Positions 42,536-51,274 of a DNA stretch of 57,082 nucleotides are shown here, piece after piece. The notes under the pieces are model-generated. The model ran no database searches and was not told the DNA's origin. It saw only the letters and a program-made list of their open reading frames with translations. Source of the stretch: Streptomyces sp. GC420 (GTDB lineage Bacteria; Actinomycetota; Actinomycetes; Streptomycetales; Streptomycetaceae); assembly GCF_009916105.1 (NCBI RefSeq), contig NZ_JAAAXQ010000005.1:1-57082 (forward strand). Reading direction: 5' to 3'. The stretch's first letter is position 1. Each line of letters begins with the position of its first letter. Made by a program: the position numbers and the translations under genes.

Positions 42536-42729
42536 AAGTCCACCTAAACGACGATGGGAATTCGTATGCCGAACCGGTGTGGCGTCAGCCTGGGTAAAGC
42601 GACCCCTGTTTGTCAACATTCACGCTATTCATTGGACAGTGGATTGGAGGAGGCTTTCGGCCGGGTGTTGCCCGGATATAAAGTGCGGGCATCACCCAAT
42701 TGGCACGAAGCCACTGAGGAGGTGCCACG

Positions 42730-43599
42730 GTGAAGGGAATCATCCTGGCCGGCGGTAATGGCACGAGGCTCCATCCGATCACTCTCGGTGTCTCGAAGCA
42801 AATGCTGCCGGTCTACGACAAGCCGATGATTTACTACCCGCTGTCGGCCCTGATGCTGGCCGGGATCACCGAGATCGAGATCATCACCACCCCCGACGAC
42901 AAGGAGATGTTCCGCCGGCTGCTGGGCGACGGCTCCTGGCTCGGCATCTCCCTGACCTACGCGGAGCAGGACAAGCCCCGGGGACTCGCCGACGCGTTCC
43001 TGGTCTCCGCGGACCACATCGGCGACGACTCCGTCGCCCTGGTGCTGGGTGACAACATCTTCCACGGATACGAGTTCGGGCCCCTGCTCCAGCGGGCCTC
43101 GCACGACATCGAGGGCTGCGTCCTGTTCGGCTACCCGGTGCGCGATCCGGAGCGCTACGGCGTCGGCACGGTCGACGAACAGGGCAGACTCATCGCCCTC
43201 GAGGAGAAGCCCGCGCGTCCGCAGAGCAACATGGCGATCACCGGGCTGTACCTCTACGACAACCAGGTCGTCGACATCGCCCGGCAGCTGCGGCCCTCGG
43301 AGCGCGGCGAGCTGGAGATCACCGACCTCAACCGCGTCTACATGGAGCGGGGCCGGGCCAGGCTGATCCCGCTCGGCCGCGGATTCGTCTGGCTGGACAC
43401 CGGAACCCACGACGCGCTCATGGAGGCCGGGGACTACGTCCAGGTCCTGGAACACCGCCAGGGCGTGCGCATCGCCTGCCTCGAAGAGATCGCCTGGCGC
43501 ATGGGATACATCGACCAGGCCTCCTGCTACCGGCTCGGAAGCCGCCTCGCCCACTCCTCCTACGGGCAGTACGTCATGGAAATGGCCCGGGCGGGCTGA
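42730..43599 (+). CDS. rmlA: Glucose-1-phosphate thymidylyltransferase
   Basis: 289 residues from GTG 42730 with a strong GAGGAGGTG site. Nucleotidyl-transferase start GIILAGGNGTRLHPITLGVSKQMLPVYDKPMIYYPLS, DNIFHGYEF, EEKPARPQSN and WLDTGTHDALMEAG are standard RmlA motifs. It makes dTDP-glucose for the sugar pathway in this window and is transcribed with the glycosyltransferase 59 bp downstream. Confidence 0.95.
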   Translation: MKGIILAGGNGTRLHPITLGVSKQMLPVYDKPMIYYPLSALMLAGITEIEIITTPDDKEMFRRLLGDGSWLGISLTYAEQDKPRGLADAFLVSADHIGDDSVALVLGDNIFHGYEFGPLLQRASHDIEGCVLFGYPVRDPERYGVGTVDEQGRLIALEEKPARPQSNMAITGLYLYDNQVVDIARQLRPSERGELEITDLNRVYMERGRARLIPLGRGFVWLDTGTHDALMEAGDYVQVLEHRQGVRIACLEEIAWRMGYIDQASCYRLGSRLAHSSYGQYVMEMARAG

Positions 43600-43658
43600 C
43601 GCCGGACGGGATACCGCAGCGCCGCATTCACCTCCTCACCGGAAGAAGTGCAATCGCC

Positions 43659-44735
43659 ATGAAACTCTTGTTCACCGTCGGTGGCAGCCAGGCGGCTGTC
43701 TTCGGTGTCGCCCCCCTCGCCGCGGCCGCGCGCAACGCGGGCCACGAGATCCTGCTGGCCGCCGACGAACCGATGATGGCGTCCGCACAGTCCGTCGGGC
43801 TTCCCGCGGTGTGCGTCACCCCCGAGCGCATGCGCTACGGCCAGGACGCCATGACGGCCACCGTCCGGCTCGACGCCCTGCTGGAGCTGACGCGGCAGTG
43901 GACCCCCGACCTGGTCGTCGGCGGCCTGTCCCACGTCCCCCGGGTGCTCGCCGCCCGGCTCAAGGTCCCCTACGTCCGTCACATATGGCACATCGCCGCG
44001 ATGGCGCGCCGGGACCGCACGGCCGTGGCGGAGCTCCAGCCGGAGATGGAGCGGCTCGGCGTCACCGAACTGCCGGCTCCCGACCTCTTCATCGACCTGT
44101 GCCCGCCGTCCCTGCGCCCGCCCGGCGCCCCCGCCGGACGGCCGATGCGCTGGGTCCCCCGGGTGCGCCAGAGCCGGATCGAGCCGTGGATGTACACCCG
44201 TCCCGGGGGACGCCGCCGGGTGCTGATCACCGCGGGAACCCGCAACCTCGTGCTCGACACCCCCGGCAGCTCGCTGCACCGGCTGGTGGACGAACTGACC
44301 GGGTCGGGAGCCGAGGTACTGATCGCCGCGCTCCCCGAGGCCGCCGAGCGGTTCGGCCCGGAACTGGGCGGCGTGCGCATCGGCTGGATCCCCCTGGACG
44401 TGGTCGCCCCCACCTGTGACCTGGCGGTCCACCACGGCGGCGCGTCCACCGCCATGACCTTGATCAACGCGGGCGTCCCCCAGCTGATCGTCCCCGACAA
44501 CGGCTACGGCAAGGCCGTCGCGGAGGCCGTCAGCGGCTTCGGCGCCGCCGTGATGGTGGACGGTCACCGGCCGGAGGCGGGCCAGGACCCGGACGAGGTG
44601 ACGGCCGCCCGCTGCCGGGAGGTCCTTTCGGACCCCCGGTACGCCGAGCGGGCACGGATCCTCGCCGCGGAGGCCGCCTCGCTGCCGACCCCCTCCGAGG
44701 TGCTGTGCGAGATGGAAGCCCTCGCCGCACGCTGA
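43659..44735 (+). CDS. GT1 glycosyltransferase, short
   Basis: 358 residues, ATG 43659. It begins MKLLFTVGGSQAAVFGVAPLAAAARNAGHEILLAAD and has the donor motif DLAVHHGGASTAMTLINAGVPQLIVPDN near 255-282. It is closely related to the transferase at 44868-46049 (shared starts, S-x-R-x-E-x-W-M-Y-T-R-P, P-x-D-V-x-A-x-T-C-D-L-A-V-H-H-G-G), so the pair arose by duplication and now sits convergently. It probably transfers one of the deoxysugars. The family fits angucycline and anthracycline glycosylation. Confidence 0.9.
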   Translation: MKLLFTVGGSQAAVFGVAPLAAAARNAGHEILLAADEPMMASAQSVGLPAVCVTPERMRYGQDAMTATVRLDALLELTRQWTPDLVVGGLSHVPRVLAARLKVPYVRHIWHIAAMARRDRTAVAELQPEMERLGVTELPAPDLFIDLCPPSLRPPGAPAGRPMRWVPRVRQSRIEPWMYTRPGGRRRVLITAGTRNLVLDTPGSSLHRLVDELTGSGAEVLIAALPEAAERFGPELGGVRIGWIPLDVVAPTCDLAVHHGGASTAMTLINAGVPQLIVPDNGYGKAVAEAVSGFGAAVMVDGHRPEAGQDPDEVTAARCREVLSDPRYAERARILAAEAASLPTPSEVLCEMEALAAR

Positions 44736-44794
44736 CCGGCGCCGCACGTCGGCAGGCGCCGCACGCCGGCCGGCGGCCCGCCCGGCCGCGGACA

Positions 44795-44850
44795 CGCGAA
44801 CCGCCCTGAAACCGACGGAGGGAGCCTCCGCGGTCTCAGGGCGATCCGCG
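44795..44850. terminator. Imperfect bidirectional hairpin terminator
   Basis: Arms CCGCCCTGAAACCG and CGGTCTCAGGGCG, with an inner CGGAGG-GAG-CCTCCG stem and outer CGCG pairs, between convergent glycosyltransferases. Confidence 0.65.
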
Positions 44851-44867
44851 TTGCCGGGGCGATGCGC

Positions 44868-46049
44868 CTACCGGGACGCCAGCGCCTCCAGCCTGGGCAC
44901 GATCTCGGCGGGCGTGGGGAGCGTCGAGATCTCCTTGGCGAGGAACTGCACCCGCTCGGTGTAGCCCGGGTTCTCCAGCAGCTCCCGGCAGGCCGCGGCG
45001 ATCACTTCGCCCGGAGCCTTGTCGGGCTCCTGCGCCTGCGGCCACAGCGTCTTGCCGGCCCCGAAGCCGCTGACGGCGGCGGCGATGGCCTCCCGGTGGT
45101 AGTTCGGGGGGAACTCCGGCGGGTTCTCGGGGATGATCAGCTGCGGCACGCCGTTGGCCATGAGAGTCGTGGCGGTGGTCGCGCCGCCGTGGTGGACCGC
45201 CAGGTCACAGGTGGCGGCGGTGACGTCGATCGGGATCCAGCCGACGCGCGCGTCGCCCAGCTCCGAGCCGAACCGCTCGGCGGCACCGGGGGACGCCGCG
45301 ATCAGCACCTCGGCCCCCAGCTTGCCCAGCTCGCTCACCAGCAGCGGCATGGACCAGCCCGGGTCGCGGAACATGAGGCTGCGGAAACCCGAGGTGATCA
45401 GCACGCGGCGGCGCCCCTCGGGGCGGGTGTACATCCAGCGCTCGAGCCGGCGCTGCGGGTTGCTGGGGATCCAGCGCAGCGGCTGCGCGGCCGGGTCGTG
45501 GGCCGGCCGCAGCGACGGCGGGGTCGAGTCCAGGAGCAGGTCGGGCTTGAGCAGCCCGTCCACTCCCAGCCGCTCCAGCTCCGGCCGGAGTTCCTCCTCG
45601 GCGCCCGGGTCGATACCGGTGAGGGGAATCCCCAGGTACTCGACCTGGCGCACGTACGGGACCTTCAGGTGGGCGGCGAGCAGCATCGCCGCGTAGCTCT
45701 GCGAGCTGCCGACGACCACGTCCGGGGTCCAGTCCTTCGCCAGCTCCAGGAGGGACTTCACCCCGGCCAGACCCATCTGCGCGAAGCCGCGGCCCTGGCC
45801 GAACATCTCCTCGTCCCCCAGCTCCCGGGGGAACCGCAGGCCCTTGCCCGGGTTGCTGATCCGCATGAAGTGCCGGATCGGGTCGACGGTGAAGCAGAAG
45901 GTGGGAAGGCCGATGGCCTCCGCGGTCTCCACCCACGGTTCGTGGGCGGCCAGCATGACTTGGTGGCCCGCGTTCCGCGCGGCCGTCGCCAGCGGAGCGG
46001 CGGCATAGTAGGTGGCCTGGCTGCCCGTGGTTATGAACAGGATTTTCAT
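44868..46049 (-). CDS. GT1 glycosyltransferase
   Basis: 393 residues, ATG 46049. MKILFITTGSQATYYAAAPLATAARNAGHQVMLAAHEP opens the N domain, and CDLAVHHGGATTATTLMANGVPQLIIPENPP near 290-320 is the nucleotide-sugar site. It is a paralogue of 43659-44735, longer by an insert in the acceptor-binding half (DPIRHFMRISNPGKGLRFPRELGDEEMFGQG), so it probably has a different acceptor position or sugar. Its promoter region carries a StrR-type site shared with the 87-aa gene. Confidence 0.9.
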   Translation of the reverse strand: MKILFITTGSQATYYAAAPLATAARNAGHQVMLAAHEPWVETAEAIGLPTFCFTVDPIRHFMRISNPGKGLRFPRELGDEEMFGQGRGFAQMGLAGVKSLLELAKDWTPDVVVGSSQSYAAMLLAAHLKVPYVRQVEYLGIPLTGIDPGAEEELRPELERLGVDGLLKPDLLLDSTPPSLRPAHDPAAQPLRWIPSNPQRRLERWMYTRPEGRRRVLITSGFRSLMFRDPGWSMPLLVSELGKLGAEVLIAASPGAAERFGSELGDARVGWIPIDVTAATCDLAVHHGGATTATTLMANGVPQLIIPENPPEFPPNYHREAIAAAVSGFGAGKTLWPQAQEPDKAPGEVIAAACRELLENPGYTERVQFLAKEISTLPTPAEIVPRLEALASR

Positions 46050-46155
46050 GGCACTCCGGATGCTTTTCGAGGGACGCGGCCTAAAGCATTTACGAACAGC
46101 ACCGATGGTCCGCAACGCGGCCTTTTCCTGTCAAACAGCTTCAATTGACAAGCCT

Positions 46156-46184
46156 GTTCAATCGCGGATTTCCCGCAGTTGAAC
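46156..46184. promoter_or_regulatory. StrR-type operator upstream of glycosyltransferase and 87-aa gene
   Basis: GTTCAATCG-N11-CAGTTGAAC in a 29-bp footprint. The right arm CAGTTGAAC is closest to the published consensus half CAGTCGAAC. It is 107 bp from the glycosyltransferase start and 111 bp from the small gene. Confidence 0.65.
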
Positions 46185-46294
46185 GAGGCGTACGCCGGAC
46201 CTCATTGCGCAGCCCTTGGCGGCTGACCATCATGAGGTCGGTACGTGTGGCCAGGAAGCCTCAGGAAAACGGACATCGAAAGTCGGTGGCACGC

Positions 46295-46558
46295 ATGAAC
46301 AATCTGATCTACAACGCCCGAATGGCTCTCCGTGACGTCATGGAAGTGAACATCTTCACCCAGGGAAACGACAAGGTCTATCTGACTGTTTTCCCTGAGC
46401 TGGTCTGGGAGGGCTCGGAGAAGGCGCAGTCGGAAAAGGTCGTCCAGTCCGTCATCGACCGCCTCCACGACATGGACCTGGACGTCGCGGGCGGCGAGTC
46501 GGCCGTCCAGACCCTCCTGGACTCAGGATCCGTGGAGATCATCCGCAAGGCCGCCTGA
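46295..46558 (+). CDS. Small protein of unknown function, 87 aa
   Basis: 87 residues from ATG 46295; an in-frame ATG at 46229 would add 22 residues and neither start has a strong ribosome site. It begins MNNLIYNARMALRDVMEVNI and is acidic and probably alpha/beta (VYLTVFPELVWEGSEKAQSEKVVQSVIDRLHDMDLDVAGGESAVQTLLD). I do not recognise a family. It stands alone between a StrR-type operator and a terminator, so it has its own regulated transcript, which argues for a specific function in the pathway rather than a spurious frame. Confidence 0.65.
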   Translation: MNNLIYNARMALRDVMEVNIFTQGNDKVYLTVFPELVWEGSEKAQSEKVVQSVIDRLHDMDLDVAGGESAVQTLLDSGSVEIIRKAA

Positions 46559-46560
46559 AC

Positions 46561-46593
46561 GAGTGCCCGCGCCGGCCCCCGCCGCGGGCACTC
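46561..46593. terminator. Bidirectional hairpin terminator
   Basis: GAGTGCCCGCG pairs perfectly with CGCGGGCACTC around an 11-base loop, starting 3 bp after the 87-aa gene and ahead of the convergent oxidase stop. Confidence 0.8.
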
Positions 46594-46603
46594 GCCGTTC
46601 TCG

Positions 46604-48532
46604 TCAGTGATGGCCGCCCGCGTGCAGATGGGCGGCCGGGCCGACCACGAGGGGACGCACCATGTGCTGCTCGTGCTCCAGCATGTGGCAGTGGTGGACG
46701 CCCCTGCCGACGACGGGGAAGCGGACGGCCACGGTGACCAGCTCGCCCGGGGTGCCGTTCGGACCGGGTCTGATCTGGCCGGCCGTCCCCACCCTGATGG
46801 TGTCCTTCTCCCCGAGCTCGTGCGGTTCGAGCTCCGCCACCGCCTGGAACGCGACCGGCCTGGCCGAGCCGCGGACGGCCTGGTCGAACCCGGTCACGTC
46901 GTAGTTCTCCCGGGAGAGGACCTGGAAGTGGGCCAGGTGGATGTGCATGGGGTGGGGGGAGGCGGCGAGGTTGAGGTACTTCCAGATCTCCACGCCGCCG
47001 TGCGCCGCGGTGAACGTGTTGCCGTCGTCGTAGCGCATGGCCGTCCTGCGCAGCGTGGTGACGGTGCCCCCGGCGTCCCGCACCTGGACGATCCCGGCGG
47101 CGGGAAACGTGATCCCCTCCGCGCCGGTCTCCTCCATCTCCCAGAGCTCGGGCACGCCGGCCGGGCCGGGACCGACCAGCACCACCCACCGGGGGGCCCG
47201 GTCGTGCGGCAGGTCGTCGTGGGCGGGCCGCTTGAAGGCGGGGGAGACGACCTCGGGCAGCGTGAAGCGGGTGGAGGGTCTGCGGTCGGCGACGCGGAAC
47301 TGCATCACGTCGGGTTCCAGCAGGTCGTGGCGCTTGCTGGAGCCGCCGGGCGTGACGCCCTCCAGCGTGTTGACCAGTTTGAGCGACCGGCCGGGGAACG
47401 CGCCGAAGTCGACCAGCACGTCGGCGCGTTCGCCGGGGGAGAGGTTGAGCGCCCCGTCGACCGGCAGCGGCTTGCCGATCAGGCCCTGGTCGGTGCCGAT
47501 CACCTGGAACGCCCCGGGGACGGGACGGCCGTCGGCCAGCAGCATCAGCCGGTAGATACGGGAGTTCGCCGTGTTGACGATCCGGAACCGGTACCAGCGC
47601 GGGCCGACCTCGAGATAGGGCCAGATCACGCCGTTGACCAGGGTGTAGGGGGCCGCGTGCGGACGCATGAGGCGCTTGGCGCCGACCATCTCCACCTTGT
47701 GCACCAGCCGGCCGGTGAGGGCGCCCGATGCGTCCAGCCCGAAGTTGCGGTCGCTGAGGACCAGCGGCACCTCGTGTCCGCCCCTGGGGAGGTCCAGCGC
47801 CCGCTCCTCCGCGTCGCGGGAGACGAACAGGCCCGCGAGACCGGCGTACACGCTGAAGCGGCTGACGTGGTGGGTGTGGTCGTGGTACCAGAGCGTCGTC
47901 GCGGCCTGGTCGTTCGGGTACGCCGACAGCTGTACGTCGCCGGGCGCGAGAAGGTTCTCCATCCAGCCGTCGTTGCCGCCGCCGGTCAGCATGCCGTGCA
48001 GGTGCACCGCGGCCCACGGATCGAGGCCCGCCACACCGGGGACCTCCTGACAGCCCTGCGTGCCGGGGTAGTTGGAGAGCGGATCGGGGGAGGGGCCCCC
48101 GGGCAGGCCGAAGTCGACGGCGGTGACCGGGATGTTCCCCGTCAGCCGGTTCTCCCAGGCGACCCGGAGCCGGCGGCCGCGGACCGTCTCGATCGTCGGA
48201 CCCGGGTAGACACCCTCGTACGTCCACATCGGAACCGGCGGGAGCTCGGAGTGCAAGGTGACGTCGGCGGTGCGCATGCGCACGGTCAGCTCGTCGTGGC
48301 CGCCGTGGCCGCGGGGGCGGAGCACCGGCGGCTCTCGCAGCGGGTCCTTGAACTTGGTCAGCCTCAGTCCGTCCGCCGACGGCTCGGGCCCGCCGGGGGC
48401 CGCGTCCCTGGGCACGGCGAAGGCGGGGACCGAGGACATGAGTGCGCCCAGGCCGGCGACGGCGCCACCCCGCAGCAGCGCACGACGGTTGACTCCGGAC
48501 GGGTCCGGTATTTCGGCAGATGCAGTCTCCAC
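46604..48532 (-). CDS. Tat-exported multicopper oxidase (CotA/bilirubin-oxidase/phenoxazinone-synthase-like)
   Basis: 642 residues from GTG 48532. The twin-arginine signal NRRALLRGGAVAGLGALMSSVPAFA spans residues 15-39. Copper motifs in order: HLHGM, WYHDHTHH, HPMHIHLAHF and the type 1 segment HHCHMLEHEQHMV. It oxidises phenols using oxygen outside the cytoplasm; in clusters such enzymes make phenoxazinones or couple aryl rings. The reverse strand just upstream has TGGACT, a 19-bp spacer and TCACTC, a spacing used by MerR-type metal regulators, so copper control is possible. Roles in oxidative coupling of the product or in copper resistance are both open. Confidence 0.9.
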   Translation of the reverse strand: METASAEIPDPSGVNRRALLRGGAVAGLGALMSSVPAFAVPRDAAPGGPEPSADGLRLTKFKDPLREPPVLRPRGHGGHDELTVRMRTADVTLHSELPPVPMWTYEGVYPGPTIETVRGRRLRVAWENRLTGNIPVTAVDFGLPGGPSPDPLSNYPGTQGCQEVPGVAGLDPWAAVHLHGMLTGGGNDGWMENLLAPGDVQLSAYPNDQAATTLWYHDHTHHVSRFSVYAGLAGLFVSRDAEERALDLPRGGHEVPLVLSDRNFGLDASGALTGRLVHKVEMVGAKRLMRPHAAPYTLVNGVIWPYLEVGPRWYRFRIVNTANSRIYRLMLLADGRPVPGAFQVIGTDQGLIGKPLPVDGALNLSPGERADVLVDFGAFPGRSLKLVNTLEGVTPGGSSKRHDLLEPDVMQFRVADRRPSTRFTLPEVVSPAFKRPAHDDLPHDRAPRWVVLVGPGPAGVPELWEMEETGAEGITFPAAGIVQVRDAGGTVTTLRRTAMRYDDGNTFTAAHGGVEIWKYLNLAASPHPMHIHLAHFQVLSRENYDVTGFDQAVRGSARPVAFQAVAELEPHELGEKDTIRVGTAGQIRPGPNGTPGELVTVAVRFPVVGRGVHHCHMLEHEQHMVRPLVVGPAAHLHAGGHH

Positions 48533-48658
48533 TCGCCGGATGTTAGGGAGTGACCCCTCCAGAAAGGCTTGAAGTCCACTTCACCACACAGCAGTTGGTT
48601 CCTGGCGCCGCGCCCTCGGCGGCCGGGACCTGCACGTTCTGCGCCCGCGGGCCGCGCC

Positions 48659-50437
48659 CTACACGACCGCCGCCTCGGTGTCCCGGTGGACGAGCGTGGC
48701 GTAGCGGCCGCCGAGGCCGAGCAGCTCGTCGTGGGTGCCGCGCTCGACGATCCTTCCCCGTTCCAGCACGATGATCTCGTCGGCGTTGCGGACGGTCGAC
48801 AGCCGGTGGGCGACCGTGATGGTGGTGCGGCCCGCGCTCGCCGCGTCGACGGCCTTCTGCACGGCCTGCTCGGTGCGGGTGTCCAGGGCGCTGGTGGCCT
48901 CGTCGAGCACCAGGACGGGCGGGTCGCGCAGGATGGCACGGGCGATGGCCAGCCGCTGCTTCTCCCCTCCCGAGAACCGGTAACCGCGCTCACCGACCAC
49001 CGTGTCGTAGCCGTCGGGCAAGGACATCAGGTAGTCGTGGATGTGCGCGACCCGCGCCGCCGCGACCAGTTCCTCGTCGGTCGCGTCGGGCTTGGCGAAC
49101 CGGAGGTTGTCGGCGACCGACGCGTGGAACAGGCAGGTCTCCTGGGAGACGACGCCGACCGCGGCGGCGAGCGTGTCGAACGACAGGTCGCGCACGTCGA
49201 CACCGTCGATCGTGACGACGCCGCACGTCGCGTCGTACAGGCGCGGGATGAGGTAGCTCAGCGTGGTCTTGCCCGAGCCGGTCTCCCCGACGACGGCGAG
49301 GCTGCGCCCGGCGGGGACGGTCACGTCGACGCCGTCCAGCGTCGGCCGCTCCGCGCCCGCGTAGGAGAAGCCGACCCCCTGCAGGCGCACCTCGCCCCGC
49401 AGGCGCGCCGGCGTGACGGGCCGCTCCGGCTCGGCGACGTCGACGGGCATGTCGAGGTACTCGAAGACGCGCCCGAACAGTTCGAGTGAGCTCTGGATGT
49501 CCAGGCCGATGGTCAGGAGCCGCTGCGCCGGCCGGTACAGGATCTGCTGGAGGGTGGCGAAGGCGACCAGGGCGCCGATGGAGATGGACATGCGGCCGCC
49601 GCTCGCGGTCAGCCCCGCCACCCAGTAGATCACCGCGGGCATGGCGGCCATGACGATCCAGATCGTGGACTGGTACCACAGGCCCGTCGTGCTCGCGCGC
49701 ACCTCGATGTCGGTGAGCCTGCGGGACTGCTCGGCGAACGCGTCGCTCAGCGAGCGCGAACGGCCCATGGTGTGGCCGAGCATGATGCCGCTGACCGACA
49801 GGGACTCCTGCACGTTCGACGACAGGTCGGCGAACTGGCGTTGCCGGGCACGGGTGACGACGCGGAGTTCGTCTCCGACGTGGCGGCTCACCCAGACGAA
49901 GCCCGGGAGCACGATCAGCGACGCCAGCGTGAGCCGCCAGTCGAGCAGGAGCATGGCGGTGACCGTGGTGATGACGGTCGTCACGTCCGACACCAGCGCC
50001 GTGGCGGTGGTCGTCACGGTCACCTGCATCCCGCCGATGTCGTTGGCGATGCGCGACTGGACCTCACCGGTGCGGGTCCGGGTGAAGAAGGCCAGGGACA
50101 TGCGCTGGAGGTGGGAGTACACGGCGGTGCGCAGATCGTGCATGACGAGCTGGCCGACCCTGGCGGAGAGATAGGTCTGCCACACGTTGAACGAGCTGGT
50201 GGCGACCGAGACGACGATCATTCCCAGGGCGAGCAGCGACAGCAGCCCGGTCCTGCCCTGAGGCAGCGCCACATCGATGATCTCGCGGATCAGGAAGGGA
50301 TTGACGAGGGAGACCAGGGACGAGCCCGCGACCAGGAACGCGACGCACAGCAGGTTCTTGCGGTAGGGGCGGAACAGCCTGAGGATGCGCCGCTTGTGCA
50401 CGGGAAAATGAGCAGTGGCCGACCCGGTGGTGGTCAC
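48659..50437 (-). CDS. Type I ABC exporter, fused membrane and ATPase domains
   Basis: 592 residues from GTG 50437 (AAGGAG upstream). Six membrane helices occupy about residues 20-300 (LLCVAFLVAGSSLVSLVNPFLI and following). The ATPase has Walker A GETGSGKTT, signature FSGGEKQRLAIARAIL, Walker B VLVLDEATSALD and the H-loop AHRLSTVR. It resembles LmrA/MsbA half-transporters that act as homodimers and export lipophilic drugs. It is a third export system in the window beside the DrrAB-type and MFS transporters. Confidence 0.92.
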   Translation of the reverse strand: MTTTGSATAHFPVHKRRILRLFRPYRKNLLCVAFLVAGSSLVSLVNPFLIREIIDVALPQGRTGLLSLLALGMIVVSVATSSFNVWQTYLSARVGQLVMHDLRTAVYSHLQRMSLAFFTRTRTGEVQSRIANDIGGMQVTVTTTATALVSDVTTVITTVTAMLLLDWRLTLASLIVLPGFVWVSRHVGDELRVVTRARQRQFADLSSNVQESLSVSGIMLGHTMGRSRSLSDAFAEQSRRLTDIEVRASTTGLWYQSTIWIVMAAMPAVIYWVAGLTASGGRMSISIGALVAFATLQQILYRPAQRLLTIGLDIQSSLELFGRVFEYLDMPVDVAEPERPVTPARLRGEVRLQGVGFSYAGAERPTLDGVDVTVPAGRSLAVVGETGSGKTTLSYLIPRLYDATCGVVTIDGVDVRDLSFDTLAAAVGVVSQETCLFHASVADNLRFAKPDATDEELVAAARVAHIHDYLMSLPDGYDTVVGERGYRFSGGEKQRLAIARAILRDPPVLVLDEATSALDTRTEQAVQKAVDAASAGRTTITVAHRLSTVRNADEIIVLERGRIVERGTHDELLGLGGRYATLVHRDTEAAVV

Positions 50438-50584
50438 CCTGGTCTCCTTCTCTTCGGTCGTGTCCGGTCGATGGCGCCGCAGGACGGGCACAGGGCCGGA
50501 CCCGCCGTCGCCGCGCGCCGGTCCGGTCGCGCTCCGGGGCGCCGGCGGGGCCGCGGTGCGAGCCCCCCCGGGGGGCCGTGCCTG

Positions 50585-50791
50585 TCACAGGTACCTGACC
50601 AGCGCCGTCCACCGGGCGAGCTCGTCCTCCGGCAGGTACGGCGGCAGGCAGGGCAGTTCGGCGGGTGGGATCGCGTCGTCCGTCCACGCGTGGGGCGGAC
50701 ACACACCGGTCCACGCGAATCCCATCCACAGCAAGCTCTCGCCGAGGCGCTTGCCCATGGCTGTCACGGCGGACCTGCGCCTCGACCGCAT
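50585..50791 (-). CDS. Small DUF6059-like protein
   Basis: 68 residues from ATG 50791 (GGAG about 7 bp upstream); an internal ATG at 50758 is possible. The core LGESLLWMGFAWTGVCPPHAW followed by a Pro-rich stretch and LPPYLPEDELARWTALVRYL resembles the DUF6059 group of small Streptomyces proteins often found beside SARP or other cluster regulators. Function unknown. The assignment is by pattern only. Confidence 0.5.
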   Translation of the reverse strand: MRSRRRSAVTAMGKRLGESLLWMGFAWTGVCPPHAWTDDAIPPAELPCLPPYLPEDELARWTALVRYL

Positions 50792-50951
50792 GTCAGTCTC
50801 CATTCCGCCGGTGGACCGTCCCTCGCCACCTTGCGTGACGCACCTCAAGGGGCAACGGGTAAGCCGTCGAATATCGCTGGAGGGGACAGCGGGCCGCGCC
50901 CGTGCCCGGTCCGCGCGACGGGACCGGCCGCGGGGGCCGCGTTCCTCCTCC

Positions 50952-51212
50952 TCACCGGGACGGCAGGGCCTCCTCATCGCCCGGCACGGCGCCGACCACC
51001 TCCGCGGCGCCGATCCGCAGCCGGCCCGAGGCCCGCAACTCGCCGACCGCGGCGGCCAGCGCGGGCGCGATGCGGTGGCGGTGCACCTCCCAGGCGCGCA
51101 GGTCCTCCCGGAGGAAGCGGGCCCGGTCGGCCGCGGACAGCTGCTGCCACAGCGCCGCCGTGATGCGGGCGCGCGGAGGAAGTCCCGCCCGTGATCTCAC
51201 TCCTTGATTCAT
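50952..51212 (-). CDS. Hypothetical small protein
   Basis: 86 residues from ATG 51212. An alanine/arginine-rich helical protein: RITAALWQQLSAADRARFLREDLRAWEVHRHRIAPALAAAVGELRASGRL. No strong ribosome site. Codon bias is compatible with coding but the region is GC-rich enough for a chance frame. It lies 62 bp downstream of cysN on the same strand and could be the last gene of that operon. Confidence 0.4.
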   Translation of the reverse strand: MNQGVRSRAGLPPRARITAALWQQLSAADRARFLREDLRAWEVHRHRIAPALAAAVGELRASGRLRIGAAEVVGAVPGDEEALPSR

Positions 51213-51274
51213 TCGGCCTCGGCCCGATGCGCGCCGCCCGGAAACAGCGAGGGAGCGCAACGCCTCGCTGGGCA

